Below are positions 55,401 through 63,580 of a stretch of DNA of 64,000 nt, in pieces. The position numbers and the translations under genes were made by a program. The first letter of the stretch is position 1, and each line of letters begins with the position of its first letter. The notes below the pieces were generated by a model that was given only the letters and a program-made list of their open reading frames with translations, was not told the DNA's origin and searched no databases. Source of the stretch: Pseudomonadota bacterium (GTDB lineage Bacteria > Desulfobacterota > Desulfobacteria > Desulfobacterales > Desulfobacteraceae); the NCBI GenBank assembly GCA_018821535.1, contig JAHJLV010000034.1, positions 42,881 to 106,880 on the forward strand, given 5' to 3'.

Positions 55401-58400
55401 TACCGCAGGTTTGCCCAGTTCATCCGTGGGAACAGCCTCGGCCCGGGCCGTCTTAATTTTTGTTTTTGGATTTTTTGCGTCCGTAAGTATCAACGTCAGC
55501 TGCACCGGGGCATCTTTTTCAAGACTGGCCCGGTATTCATCATACATCTGATTGCGTTTTTTTCCGTGCGCTATGGACCGGTCCAGCCAGGCATCACTCC
55601 TTGCAGCCTGACCTGCCTGGTTAAACGGTTTCATCCACAATTCATGGCGCCAGGCAAGTCCCACTATCTCAAATTCTTCTTTTGTTTCCAGTTTGGTGTT
55701 GGGCAGAAACTCATGCTTAATCTCCAGCATGGCTTTGATCACGGACTTACGGGACAGATCAATATGTTGATCCCATTTTTTGGCCGCATCAAGATCCGCA
55801 TCAGGCTGACCCCGCAAAAAAACCTTGCCGGTCAGCCATTTCTGGGAACCGTCACTCTGACAGGTCTGGGGCAGTTTGTTCACACCGGCCGCCCGTATTG
55901 CTGTCACCTGTTTATAGATATCCAGATAACGCAACACCGCCTGGGAAGCACGGCTGATTTCAGATTCGGAAGCCGGTTGTCCTGAAATGTCTCGTTTTGC
56001 CTCCCACAACACACCGATCAACGCTTTGTAATTATTGGTATCTGCCTCGGCATCCAGGGAATTAAGCACCACTTCTTCAATGTCCAATGCCTTTACGACC
56101 TTGCGCAGCTCGGCAAACAGATCCGGCAACTGTCCTCTTGCCAGTGCATCTTCTGCCTGCTTTCGTTTTTCCAGATGATCAATCAGATTAAGAATATACC
56201 CAAGCTTGATTTCTTCCCACCGGGTAAGTCCAAGTTCGGCCAGCCGAGCCCTGTATTTTTCCCCAACTGCTTCATGGTTGATCATTTCTTCAAGCAGGAT
56301 CAGGGCAGGATCAGTGGCGGTCAGGGTATTGCGCAAGGTATCGCTGACATCAATCCATTCTGTAAACCCTTTAAAATTCTTTTTATAAGCCTTCCAGTCA
56401 ATATGTCCTGTGTTAACCGTTTCACGCAAATCCTCCACCTGTTCTTTTCTCATGGCGGCAAAGCCTGACAGATCCAGGCGCAGTTTTTTATAATAGGTTG
56501 TCTGAAGTCGATACACCCCAAGCTTGCTGGCCTGATCCCCCTGGCCATGGGTTTCAACGTTGATCAACTCGAATACGGCATCAGCATATAATGCATCACT
56601 GAACAATGCCAGCTGCTCACTCCAATACATCCCATAGGTTTTATTACCGATTTCCCGGCCCAATCCCCAGGCCGCTTCCGGCAGGGCCAGCGGTGGCACA
56701 AGGGTGGTGACCACATCCCAGACCGCAAGATAGGTATTGCCCATATAGGCTTTTTCCGCTGCAGAAACAAAGGGAACCCGCCTGCGAAGCACTTCAGCTG
56801 CAAAGCCGCCCCAGTCCCCCTCCCATAGTGCATTCCCATAGGATTTCATTTCATCCACAAGCCCTGTGATCATAACCAGCTTCATTCCCTGCCGCCCGGC
56901 TGCCGTTGCCTGCAGGCTTTCATTCAAAGCTTTGTTGGTACTGGCAATGGCACCTTTAACCTGGTTTTTCATGCCCACCAGACGGGTACTGATATCCTTG
57001 GGTGCTTTTCCATGCATCCGGGCCATTTTCAAATCATTTATTTCAGCCTCAAGGGCGGCAAAACCGGTCTCTCCGCGCAGTTCACCCAAAAGACCGTCAT
57101 CAATAAAATCCAGGATATTGTTTACCTGTTCGCCTTTTTTCACTGTGTATTCAGCGGCTGCAACCGCGCGATCCATAACATAAGCCGCCACCATTTTACG
57201 GCTTTGGGGAGTCCTGGACTTGAGCATTTCTTCCACCAGCTTTTTGTCTTTAAGCTCCTCCAGACTGAGCTTGCGCACCCCGGTCTCCCTGGCCAGCTGC
57301 TCAAGCAGTGTCCTGACCTGGGCTGCTTTCTGCCGGAGCAGATCCGGCACCTTTTCTTCCCCGAAGGCATCCAGTTCCGCCTCCACCATATCTGCCAGTT
57401 CCACCAGCTCCTTGCGCATGTTTTCAGCTTCAACAGTCACATTTTCACCATTGCGCTTTCTGGCCAGAAGATCAGACTGGCGTTTGGATACATCGTTGTA
57501 GCGCGCGTTCATCCCTTTTTGCACATTATCCCACATGGCATCTTTTACCTGTTCATGGAATCTGGCAATGGTCCCCGGATCAAGATCCAGCACCAGCCGC
57601 TGCTGACCGGCATCCCAGATCACCTTGGGTTCCACGCCGAAATGCCCGGCAATGGCCTTGAGCAGCAAATCCCTGATCTCCTTGGTCTGGGGATCAAACC
57701 GATCAAGATCATGGGCCACAAACGCCAGAGTGGCAAGGGACGCATCTGTGGGTTTTTGTTTTGTATTGGCAAGGGCCTCATTGCTGCGGTGCAGATATTT
57801 GGCAGCCTTGAGAACAGAATCCAGGGTGCCGTACACCCCTGTTTTTACAATATCATGATCAAAATGCCGCACCATTTCCATGGAAAGCCCCGGCTCTGAA
57901 GTAAAGGAAGGCTCTGGAACCTCAATGCCCTGGATATCGGCAATGGCCCGTTCGTATGCCAGCCTGCCCGTCATGGCTTCCGGGCCGATTTTCTTTTGCT
58001 CACCCGTGATCATATCCACATAAAAATTATCTTTCATCTGCATTTCGGCAAACTGCATGCCGTGCTTGCCGATATACACTTCCAGCCCGGCCCGGCCATG
58101 CACAGTGGCAACTGCATCTATGGCAATAGTTGAAAGCCCGGTCTGCTTGCGCATGATCGTTTCAAATTCAGCCTTCATGGCCCGGGCCAGATCTGTGTCG
58201 TTGCACACAAAACTGAAATCGATATCACCGGCAAAGGTCATGGCCTTTTCCGACTGGGTGGCCCACTTGCCCACATGACTGATCATCATGCCAAAGCCGT
58301 GTTTTGGAATTCGCCCCTGATCAACAAACCGTTTGATGGTTTCATTGATCGCATCTGTTGTAAGGGTCCTTCGCCAGGAATAAAGGGTTTTTTCCACCGG

Positions 58401-58799
58401 AGTGCCCCCTTCGGCAAAGCCTGCACCCAGGATATTGTTCATCAGCGATTTATCACCCTTACGAACTGCGTTCTGCTCAAGCTGTTTTTTTACTTCAATC
58501 AGGTCATCCTTGTTCGCACCCAGATCCGCCATCTGTTTAAAAAAATCCTGGGGATTCAATCTGCCCCGGCGCACGTCATACAGCATTCGGGCCAGTTTGC
58601 TGTGCTTGTCCGGAAATTTAAGCATTTTGAGCATGCCTGAGATATTGACATCTTCACCGAATTCCAGTGCGGGTTTAAGCTGATCGCTCCCGTCAGAAAC
58701 AGGTGAAGCATAAGAACTGGCAGCAGGGACATGAAATATCGACACAGATAACAACACAAAGAAAAAACCTGACACACAAAAATTCTTTATAATTTTCAT
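52485..58799 (-). CDS. Giant (2104-aa) secreted multidomain protein with C-terminal C-type lectin domain
   Basis: The start follows GAGGAG and encodes a signal peptide (FCVSGFFFVLLSVSIFHVPAASSYA). Near residues 165-250, FAGDIDFSFV and IDAVATVHGR recall the D-x-D and third Asp of nucleotidyltransferases (weak). Residues ~260-1180 are mostly helical and Lys/Glu-rich. Then come a charged DKKDTDNKKKDKSD linker (~1190), a Cys cluster (CNAKCKDCRDKC, ~1320), three or four Ig/PKD-like domains (~1430-1730), TPR-like helices (~1740-1960) and a C-type lectin domain (~1970-2104; GGDLAVITSAVENEKAF, FAPGEPNNYGGNES, PEWNDMDPDAK). The lectin fold has the WND/EPN motifs of sugar-binding forms. It is convergent with the 11-gene cluster. 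Its job is unknown; a surface adhesin or scaffold is inferred. Confidence 0.75.
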   Translation of the reverse strand: MKIIKNFCVSGFFFVLLSVSIFHVPAASSYASPVSDGSDQLKPALEFGEDVNISGMLKMLKFPDKHSKLARMLYDVRRGRLNPQDFFKQMADLGANKDDLIEVKKQLEQNAVRKGDKSLMNNILGAGFAEGGTPVEKTLYSWRRTLTTDAINETIKRFVDQGRIPKHGFGMMISHVGKWATQSEKAMTFAGDIDFSFVCNDTDLARAMKAEFETIMRKQTGLSTIAIDAVATVHGRAGLEVYIGKHGMQFAEMQMKDNFYVDMITGEQKKIGPEAMTGRLAYERAIADIQGIEVPEPSFTSEPGLSMEMVRHFDHDIVKTGVYGTLDSVLKAAKYLHRSNEALANTKQKPTDASLATLAFVAHDLDRFDPQTKEIRDLLLKAIAGHFGVEPKVIWDAGQQRLVLDLDPGTIARFHEQVKDAMWDNVQKGMNARYNDVSKRQSDLLARKRNGENVTVEAENMRKELVELADMVEAELDAFGEEKVPDLLRQKAAQVRTLLEQLARETGVRKLSLEELKDKKLVEEMLKSRTPQSRKMVAAYVMDRAVAAAEYTVKKGEQVNNILDFIDDGLLGELRGETGFAALEAEINDLKMARMHGKAPKDISTRLVGMKNQVKGAIASTNKALNESLQATAAGRQGMKLVMITGLVDEMKSYGNALWEGDWGGFAAEVLRRRVPFVSAAEKAYMGNTYLAVWDVVTTLVPPLALPEAAWGLGREIGNKTYGMYWSEQLALFSDALYADAVFELINVETHGQGDQASKLGVYRLQTTYYKKLRLDLSGFAAMRKEQVEDLRETVNTGHIDWKAYKKNFKGFTEWIDVSDTLRNTLTATDPALILLEEMINHEAVGEKYRARLAELGLTRWEEIKLGYILNLIDHLEKRKQAEDALARGQLPDLFAELRKVVKALDIEEVVLNSLDAEADTNNYKALIGVLWEAKRDISGQPASESEISRASQAVLRYLDIYKQVTAIRAAGVNKLPQTCQSDGSQKWLTGKVFLRGQPDADLDAAKKWDQHIDLSRKSVIKAMLEIKHEFLPNTKLETKEEFEIVGLAWRHELWMKPFNQAGQAARSDAWLDRSIAHGKKRNQMYDEYRASLEKDAPVQLTLILTDAKNPKTKIKTARAEAVPTDELGKPAVTIGSDHLVLNLVKGRYRILIQARGYLEHIQSETLGSNLDKAPKRTIALKSSGEIIQADEESDKDDKKDTDNKKKDKSDVKSVAKDPKLGMAIENLYRSRDWQGLLDLLAAEKAKRLTYKDPNVYLERTGAIGNALKGLKTEQLSWLVKWKAYLTALERIGDSKWSRIFNEMEFKRDQFQSDCNAKCKDCRDKCSEQAYKYYDDCVGQLKKDHWAEGKRIRASIKELPEKVEQLESGGYSYGDWFRQVEALSKKHRLPFPYPDPVVPQLAYVTQCIDPVPEDKVVDKEEKRDQLEVAVPPEHVTVTVRGLENQVFYGSTVRLNAWDMGLSDSEYRVIWQSEPRVKFDPPDSPDGITTVTYERMGEIRIWCELHKQINGVFQTVGESEQKGVSVTAPEFSISFDPPDGQARVGQEVRAAINASPGIPQDLVDYRWFDPPSSNRFEMDKNATRISFVVKDTKPIKLKVMARIPVHGDEIQTVEARYTGVSYSVKAWMVQPPNLPMTWDPKAGGLKTIPAGQRATDERITLMAEVQGDESPDGVRWKWMVNEGSSISNENSQSPTVSRNEPGTITANVLAFDKNGIGLGRAQVSVSIIRVVSPPVKKTDKTQDKSDKLSDKDQAKAKMWISLARTKLDQGDLPGAQKDLTKARGYDSKAAAPVIQRVVAAAKKSGWQASHDRNFPKAIQDLNVAANLAPDDTDAKDKLEKAQRFSAAWPQVEARAKEFDALIAQNKVWSAQKVMLQMQDLQLDMPGQMANPLSRRVMDGFNRALKAYDVFMQQKNAIHQRTFEQKDWQAMLDSALDTQARELSPADQKEVKSRIALARQQLNQKISQRSGQFKLVLTPEGITFEQARQRARQMGGDLAVITSAVENEKAFAVASADDRVWFVDGAANGIGPWLGGYKQNPKAPPAETWSWVTLEPFEYRNFAPGEPNNYGGNESHLHFFGSGKLKGPEWNDMDPDAKLKGFLMEY

Positions 58800-58850
58800 G
58801 ACCCGGGACTCCTCATTTTCCTGTCATAGGAAATGTCTTGAACTCTTTAA

Positions 58851-59438
58851 TTATTTAAGCAGCGGACACCCGCATCGGTGACAGACATCATCATCCATTT
58901 CATTCAGACTTGCACAGGCATTGCAGAAAATAATGGTATCCCCTGTTTTATCATATTTTTCATACGTACGAAGCTTGCCGTGATGACGGACCTTATCCCC
59001 CACCTGATAATAATTATAAACCGTGTCGTCATTTTCTGCCGTGAGTTCATATTTTTTACGGTGATCTGACTGGATAACCACTTTAAACAGCTGATAGTCC
59101 TGCATATAATAGTCATTGCCCGTGTTATATACCTTGCGCTGTTTTTTTTCAATCTGCCTGTCACAGACCGTGCCGTCCCAGGTCCAGCCTTTTTGCTTTG
59201 AACGGTTTGTTAAAAAGGCTATCGTCATAAACATCGTCCCGATCACAAGTCCTATGTACAGCGCCTGGGGATTTTCCATCTCATGGCTTGTTTCACCATA
59301 AATATAAAATCCCAGGGTTGCTGCACCTGCGAGAATAGAAGAAAAAATCCATGCGTATTTAGCACTGTTTTCCACATAGTTTGCAAAGGCCGGATCATGA
59401 ATCCTGTTTGAATATCCAATTCTTTTTGATTTATTCAT
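58851..59438 (-). CDS. Membrane protein with C-terminal zinc ribbon
   Basis: Two hydrophobic segments (AWIFSSILAGAATLGFYIYG and ALYIGLVIGTMFMTIAFL) are followed by a ~70-residue beta-rich region (GTVCDRQIEKKQRKVYNTGNDYYM, KYELTAENDDTVYNYYQVGDKVRHHGKLRTYEKY). The protein ends in a zinc ribbon (CNACASLNEMDDDVCHRCGCPLL). The layout is of a DUF3592-like or zinc-ribbon membrane protein. It lies 51 nt upstream of the giant gene on the same strand, so both are probably cotranscribed. Function unknown. Confidence 0.72.
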   Translation of the reverse strand: MNKSKRIGYSNRIHDPAFANYVENSAKYAWIFSSILAGAATLGFYIYGETSHEMENPQALYIGLVIGTMFMTIAFLTNRSKQKGWTWDGTVCDRQIEKKQRKVYNTGNDYYMQDYQLFKVVIQSDHRKKYELTAENDDTVYNYYQVGDKVRHHGKLRTYEKYDKTGDTIIFCNACASLNEMDDDVCHRCGCPLLK

Positions 59439-59527
59439 ATTTCCTTCTTTTGGCTGCGCTGCATTTAAAATCTATATTCAGTTTCCCAAAGCGGTCAGAA
59501 TAGCGCTTGCATTTTAATCGAAGAAAT

Positions 59528-60199
59528 ATGAAAATTCAATACATGATCAATATCCGGAAAATAAGCTCCTTTCCCGTACAGCATTCTGACTGGAATACTC
59601 CTCCATGGGGAGATCTGCCCTCTGTGCCGCTGCTGAATCATATGGGAGAAAAGCCTGTTCATTTTCCAAAAACCCGGGTAAAACTGGCCTATGACGAAAA
59701 CGCTGTCTATGTGATGTTCCGGGTTGAAGACAGGTATATCAAAGCCACAGCCATATCCCATCAGGATGATGTTTATAAAGACAGCTGTGTTGAATTTTTC
59801 TTCACACCGGGAGCCGACCCGTCAAAGGGCTATTTCAATCTGGAAATGAACTGCGGCGGCACCCTGCTGTTTCATTTCCAGGCAACGCCCGGAAAAAACA
59901 GAATCATCATTCCACAGGAAGACTGCCGGAAAATAGCATGTGTGCATTCATTACCGCACATTATCGATCCGGAAATCACAGACCCGGTCACCTGGACGGT
60001 CGCTTATACTGTCCCGGTTGCCCTGCTGGAAAAATACTGCCCGACAGACCGGCCTGCCCCCAAGACAGTCTGGCGGGCCAATTTCTACAAATGCGCAGAT
60101 AACACCTCTCACCCTCACTGGCTGACCTGGTCACCCGTTGATCACCCGGTTCCGGATTTTCATCGTCCCCAATCCTTTGGTGTGCTGCAATTTGACTGA
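59528..60199 (+). CDS. CBM9-like carbohydrate-binding/DOMON-type protein
   Basis: ATG at 59528 (MKIQYMINIRK) is preferred over one seven codons earlier. The 223-residue beta-sandwich has VKLAYDENAVYVMFRVEDRYIKA, DDVYKDSCVEFFFTPGADPSKGYFNLEMNCGG and ending PDFHRPQSFGVLQF, the pattern of family 9 carbohydrate-binding-like domains. No signal peptide is evident, so cytoplasmic use or loss of a leader is possible. It is divergent from the zinc-ribbon gene. Ligand unknown. Confidence 0.78.
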   Translation: MKIQYMINIRKISSFPVQHSDWNTPPWGDLPSVPLLNHMGEKPVHFPKTRVKLAYDENAVYVMFRVEDRYIKATAISHQDDVYKDSCVEFFFTPGADPSKGYFNLEMNCGGTLLFHFQATPGKNRIIIPQEDCRKIACVHSLPHIIDPEITDPVTWTVAYTVPVALLEKYCPTDRPAPKTVWRANFYKCADNTSHPHWLTWSPVDHPVPDFHRPQSFGVLQFD

Positions 60200-60230
60200 T
60201 CCACCGAAAAATGCCCTGCACTTGCAAGGG

Positions 60231-60491
60231 TCATTTTCCAGGCTGCAGTCCCTTATCCATTCTGACTTCCTGGCACTGCTTCTTGAGAATATTCATCTCT
60301 TCGACATTGATCTGGAACTCCACCTGGGAAACGATAAACATATCAATGGTTTTCTTATCAGAATAGGGTATCTGGCCGGGAGAATCAAAAGGTCCGCGGA
60401 CGCTGAATCCTTTGGCAACAAAGATATCGTTAAGATCGCTCTTTATGCTGTTTCCCAGACCCGCAAATTGCGGATAATTAAACCAGAGCAT
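60231..60491 (-). pseudogene. Fragment of an HpaA/LPP20-like lipoprotein gene
   Basis: The frame encodes FNYPQFAGLGNSIKSDLND, then VAKGFSVRGPFDSPGQIPYSDKK and IDMFIVSQVEF. The YP, A-K-G-F-xVRGPF and DKK patterns resemble the neuraminyllactose-binding hemagglutinin (HpaA) lipoprotein family. The frame is open back to ~60553 but overlaps the PAS gene and contains no signal peptide or lipobox. The C-terminal half also breaks off at a stop after ~86 residues. It is a decayed remnant, not a working lipoprotein. A 150-residue plus-strand frame over the same bases has no recognisable domain. Confidence 0.45.
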
Positions 60492-60528
60492 ATCTTTGCC
60501 ATGGGTCTTGTATTTACCGTTTTGAATT

Positions 60529-61110
60529 TTAATCTGCTGCAGATTCCGGGTGATGTTTTTTTAAACATTTGTCGCAAATGCTGTGGCTGAACTGGACCTC
60601 TGAATGTTCCGAAATGTATTTTTCAAGCTGGTTCCAATAGCCCTTGTCGTCTCTGATTTCTTTGCAATGCATACAAATCGGGAGAATTCCTTTGAGTACA
60701 CGCAGTTCTTCTTCTAATTTAAATTTTAAAGCGTCCTGAGCTTCGATTCTTTGAGTCACATCAATACAGCTGCCGATATAACCTGCAAAGCCTCCTGCAT
60801 CTTCTTGAAACGGCACGCCTCTATCAAATATCCATCGATAGGCTCCATCATATCGCATGAGGCGGTACTCCATCTCGAACACCTCTTGCTTATTAAAACT
60901 ATCAGTAAAAATTTTCAGACAACGATCAAGGTCTTCAGGATGCACGCCTTCAGCCCAACCATTGCCGTACTCTTGCTCCATTGTTCGGCCTCTGAATGCG
61001 AGCCAGCGATCATTAAAATAATCACAGAGGGCATCTGTATTAGCTCTCCATATCAGTATGGGCGCCTGTTCGATTAATGCCTGGTATTCTGATAGTGTCA
61101 GCATTTTCAT
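60529..61110 (-). CDS. PAS-domain protein with Cys-rich C-terminal motif
   Basis: A PAS/PAC domain (residues ~8-125, APILIWRANTDALCDYFNDRWLAFRGR, MEYRLMRYDGAYRWIFDRGVPF) is followed by a short helical linker. The C-terminal motif is GILPICMHCKEIRDDKGYWNQLEKYI and HSICDKCLKKHHPE, a Cys-rich module often attached to PAS or receiver domains in Deltaproteobacteria. It probably binds zinc or a small ligand and passes a signal by contact. No output domain is present. Its downstream neighbour is the broken HpaA-like fragment. Confidence 0.82.
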   Translation of the reverse strand: MKMLTLSEYQALIEQAPILIWRANTDALCDYFNDRWLAFRGRTMEQEYGNGWAEGVHPEDLDRCLKIFTDSFNKQEVFEMEYRLMRYDGAYRWIFDRGVPFQEDAGGFAGYIGSCIDVTQRIEAQDALKFKLEEELRVLKGILPICMHCKEIRDDKGYWNQLEKYISEHSEVQFSHSICDKCLKKHHPESAAD

Positions 61111-61246
61111 TCCCTTTTAAATATTTAAATACCGGTCGCCCATTATCCAGTTAATTTAACAAGAAGTATACCATGAAACGATCCGACTTACACGGATTTA
61201 ACAAATTTTATAAACCCCGGATAAGATCGTGGTTTGTTAACGTTCA

Positions 61247-62134
61247 TCATTCAGCTTTTGACAGGCATTCTTTCGCGTGCCTGTATCCCAGTTCAATCAT
61301 CTCGGATGCCCGGTCAAACGCCAATGTATGACATGCGTTCCTGGGAATTTCTATGAGTATGTCCGGCGGGTAGGCAGCAAGCTTCTGGCGTGCGATGGTA
61401 CTCTGCATAGTCTCAAATGCCTGAATAGCGATATTGTACGCCCCCCAATCTCCATTGCCCCTGCTTGTCACGGATTGCTGGAGTTGCTTGATGAAACGAT
61501 TAATCTTGCCACGTAATGCAGATGGAGTGGATGCTGGTGCAATACTCAAGGTTTTTTGCTCTTCCGGATGCTGTGCCCTGCCTCCCAGATTTACGGCAAT
61601 TGTAATGTCGGTTTCATCACCAAACGTTGGCGCAATCGGTACAGGATTTAAAACCCCACCATCAACAAGCTCTCCCCCTTTGTTCTTGAAGGGGGTAAAC
61701 AGAAGCGGTATTGCGAAAGACGCTCTCATAGCATCAAAGAGATTACCCGATTTTATCCATATTTCCTTCTGGGCTTTTATATCGGTCGCAACAGCTGTAA
61801 ATGCAAAGGGAAGATCTTCGATTAATTGCTCTCCCACTAACTTTATAAGGGTGTTGATAAGTTTGTCGCCTCGTACCAGCCCACCCTTTTCCCATGAAAG
61901 ATCCAGCAGCGTGACAATATCAACTTTCGTGATGGAACGCACCCATTGCTCATATACATCCAGTTTTCCGGCGGCATATATCCCCCCTATGACTGCACCG
62001 ATTGAACAACCGACTATTGATCGTATTTCATAATTATTTTCTTCAAGCCAATGAATTACTCCAATATGTGCTAAACCTCGAGCACCGCCACTTCCAAGAA
62101 CTAAAGATACCGTTTTCATATTCGTTGTTGCCAT
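61247..62134 (-). CDS. Patatin-like phospholipase (RssA-like)
   Basis: The 295-residue protein has the patatin fold with GSGGARGLAHIGV (oxyanion hole), the nucleophile elbow GCSIGAVIGG and the catalytic Asp in LVDGGVLNPVP. There is no signal peptide, so it is a cytoplasmic serine lipase/phospholipase of the RssA/YchK kind. The C-terminal ~80 residues (FIKQLQQSVTSRGNGDWGAYNIA) are less conserved. It lies 30 nt after the truncated SDR on the same strand. Confidence 0.88.
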   Translation of the reverse strand: MATTNMKTVSLVLGSGGARGLAHIGVIHWLEENNYEIRSIVGCSIGAVIGGIYAAGKLDVYEQWVRSITKVDIVTLLDLSWEKGGLVRGDKLINTLIKLVGEQLIEDLPFAFTAVATDIKAQKEIWIKSGNLFDAMRASFAIPLLFTPFKNKGGELVDGGVLNPVPIAPTFGDETDITIAVNLGGRAQHPEEQKTLSIAPASTPSALRGKINRFIKQLQQSVTSRGNGDWGAYNIAIQAFETMQSTIARQKLAAYPPDILIEIPRNACHTLAFDRASEMIELGYRHAKECLSKAE

Positions 62135-62164
62135 AATCTGAGCGAATCCTTTTCCTATACTGTA

Positions 62165-62278
62165 TTATCTGGACACCCAGCCGCCACACACAGGGAACAC
62201 CTCACAAAGCGTCGGACCCATAAACGCATCCGCCTGGGTGATCAGCACCCGTTTATCTCTTAGGCGTTGATCTGTCAT
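62165..62278 (-). pseudogene. Truncated short-chain dehydrogenase gene (N-terminal 37 codons)
   Basis: An ATG at 62278 with a strong AGGAGGAAAA ribosome-binding site encodes MTDQRLRDKRVLITQADAF, then MGPTLCEVFPVCGGWVSR and TAA. The first ~27 residues read like the N-terminus of an SDR (RVLITQADAFMGP replaces the TGxxxGIG loop). After that the sequence diverges and stops, so ~90% of the gene is missing. It sits between the isochorismatase-like and patatin genes, marking a deletion junction. Confidence 0.5.
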
Positions 62279-62335
62279 TTTTCCTCCTGCACATTAAATA
62301 TTCAGATTGCATCTGCTTGTGTCACAATGCCATGG

Positions 62336-62887
62336 TTATGACATATTTTTCAATGTTTCACTGGTCGTCATCACCCGTGCGTAAGCATCAGATAATGCAG
62401 CCATAAAGGATGCGTGTACATCTGATGCTTTTATGGTTTTTTCTTTAAATACTAAATCCTTTGTTGCACAGGCATCTTCAACGACAACACAGTTAAAACC
62501 ATAATCAAACGCGGCGCGGGTTGTCGCATCAACACACATGTGGCTCATCGCTCCGCAAATGACAACAGTATCTTTTTCAGTCTTTTTCAATATGTCTAAA
62601 AGTGCTGTTTCACGAAAGCTGTTTGGATAGAATTTGCTCAACACTTTTTCATCCTTTACAGGAGATACCATTTCATTTATCTCTGCGCCTTTTGTCTTTG
62701 GCAAAAAGAAAGTGGCACCGGGATGAGCTGATATATGTTGAATATGGATTATTGGCAAATTCCTGCTTCGAAATTTCACTAACAGCTGCTGTGCATTTTC
62801 TGCAGCTTGTTTGATATTGACAAGCTCCATATTACCACCAATAAAATAGTCGTTTTGAAGGTCAACCAAAATCAGGCATGCGTTCAT
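62336..62887 (-). CDS. Isochorismatase-like cysteine hydrolase
   Basis: This 183-residue alpha/beta hydrolase-like protein has catalytic Asp in LILVDLQNDYF, Lys in VLSKFYPNSFRET and Cys in VVICGAMSHMCVDATTRAAFDYGF, the Asp-Lys-Cys triad of the isochorismatase/nicotinamidase superfamily. VVEDACATKDL follows. It probably cleaves an amide or imide; no specific substrate is evident. The start follows AGGAGAAA. It lies in the accessory right-hand region, ~155 nt from an attC-like site. Confidence 0.87.
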   Translation of the reverse strand: MNACLILVDLQNDYFIGGNMELVNIKQAAENAQQLLVKFRSRNLPIIHIQHISAHPGATFFLPKTKGAEINEMVSPVKDEKVLSKFYPNSFRETALLDILKKTEKDTVVICGAMSHMCVDATTRAAFDYGFNCVVVEDACATKDLVFKEKTIKASDVHASFMAALSDAYARVMTTSETLKNMS

Positions 62888-63042
62888 TCTTTTTCTCCTG
62901 TTCTAAGTCAAAACACCAAAATAAGCGGTGCTTTTTTTTGCATCCGCTTATTTGACGATGATTCTCCGGGTAGGTCTTTCATTGTGAAGATTGCTGCGTC
63001 GGAAGCCTTCATTAATGCAGTTTTGGTGACATCTCCAATTAT

Positions 63043-63108
63043 GGCTAACGACCGGCTTCACGGGGAGCCGAGCTCCTTGCCGCGATCCCGTGAAAGCAGA
63101 TGTTAGCG
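63043..63108 (-). other. Integron attC recombination site
   Basis: Read on the minus strand the 66 bp have the full attC layout: R'' CGCTAAC, a 5-nt spacer, L'' CTTTCACG, a central loop, L' CGTGAAG, a 6-nt spacer and R' GTTAGCC. L'' differs from the complement of L' by one extra T, giving the single extrahelical base typical of attC hairpins, as in aadA cassettes. The R'' box contains the stop codon of the RelE gene. R' differs from GTTRRRY at one base. No intI is in the window. Confidence 0.7.
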
Positions 63109-63360
63109 ATATATTTCTTTTCTGTGTCCAACTTGAACTACGAAAACTGTAAGAATATCATTTTCGACATTGTATAACACCCTGTAATTCCCGACACGGA
63201 TTCGGTATTTTTCTTGATTTGTAAGTTTTTTGCAATCCGATGGATGCGGATCATCAGCGAGGCTTCCGATTTGTTGAATTATTTTAGTTAGTTCTTTTTT
63301 GGGAATTTTTTTTAGTTCTTTTTCAGCTGATTTTTTTACCTCAATCTTATATTTTCCCAT
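63103..63360 (-). CDS. RelE-family toxin
   Basis: The 85-residue protein MGKYKIEVKKSAEKELKKI has the RelE pattern: KYRIRVGNYRVLYNV, then VVQVGHRKEIYR at the C-terminus, with the Arg and Tyr/His residues used in mRNA cleavage. It should act as a ribosome-dependent mRNA endonuclease. Its ATG overlaps the antitoxin's 3' end by 14 nt. Its stop codon falls inside the attC R'' box, so the pair looks like an integron gene cassette. Confidence 0.88.
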   Translation of the reverse strand: MGKYKIEVKKSAEKELKKIPKKELTKIIQQIGSLADDPHPSDCKKLTNQEKYRIRVGNYRVLYNVENDILTVFVVQVGHRKEIYR

Positions 63361-63580
63361 CAGCCTTAAGCCCTTTCAATAGTTCTTCAAACGATATCGT
63401 TGGCTCTGAAATCCGTTCTTCAAATGCTTTTAAGTCGTCAGCATCTTCTGCCAATTCATGTAAAATGGCTTCATGAATAAGTTCTGAAATTGAACGAGAC
63501 GTTTCTAATGACTTTACTTTCAAAATATTATGAATCGTTGGGTCAAAATATACTGTAGACCTTTTTGTTAAAGCAGACAT
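63347..63580 (-). CDS. Ribbon-helix-helix antitoxin
   Basis: ATG at 63580 (MSALTKRSTVYFD) is 8 nt after AAGGAG; a GTG three codons upstream overlaps that site. STVYFDPTIHNILKVKSLETSRSISELIHEAIL is a CopG/RHH-type DNA-binding N-terminus, and the C-terminal half (FEERISEPTISFEELLKGLKADGKI) is the toxin-binding tail. It precedes the RelE gene, the usual relB-relE order, and probably represses the pair. Confidence 0.85.
   Translation of the reverse strand: MSALTKRSTVYFDPTIHNILKVKSLETSRSISELIHEAILHELAEDADDLKAFEERISEPTISFEELLKGLKADGKI

Noticed and set aside
57012..57899. Long plus-strand open frame (295 codons) opposite the giant gene
   Set aside because: Lies wholly antisense to the 2104-codon gene, with His/Phe/Pro-rich translation, no domain and no ribosome-binding site; a shadow of biased codon use.
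36724..59438. A type VI secretion locus
   Set aside because: No TssB/C/K/M, Hcp, VgrG or ClpV-like gene occurs in the window; only regulatory-type parts match.
60138..60590. 150-codon plus-strand frame overlapping the CBM9-like gene end
   Set aside because: No recognisable domain; the opposite strand over the same bases shows HpaA-like conserved motifs, so the minus-strand reading is preferred.
62888..63042. Small minus-strand frame (MKASDAAIFTMKDLPGE) between the attC site and the isochorismatase-like gene
   Set aside because: About 30 codons with no ribosome-binding site or recognised homology; could be cassette remnant but not supportable.
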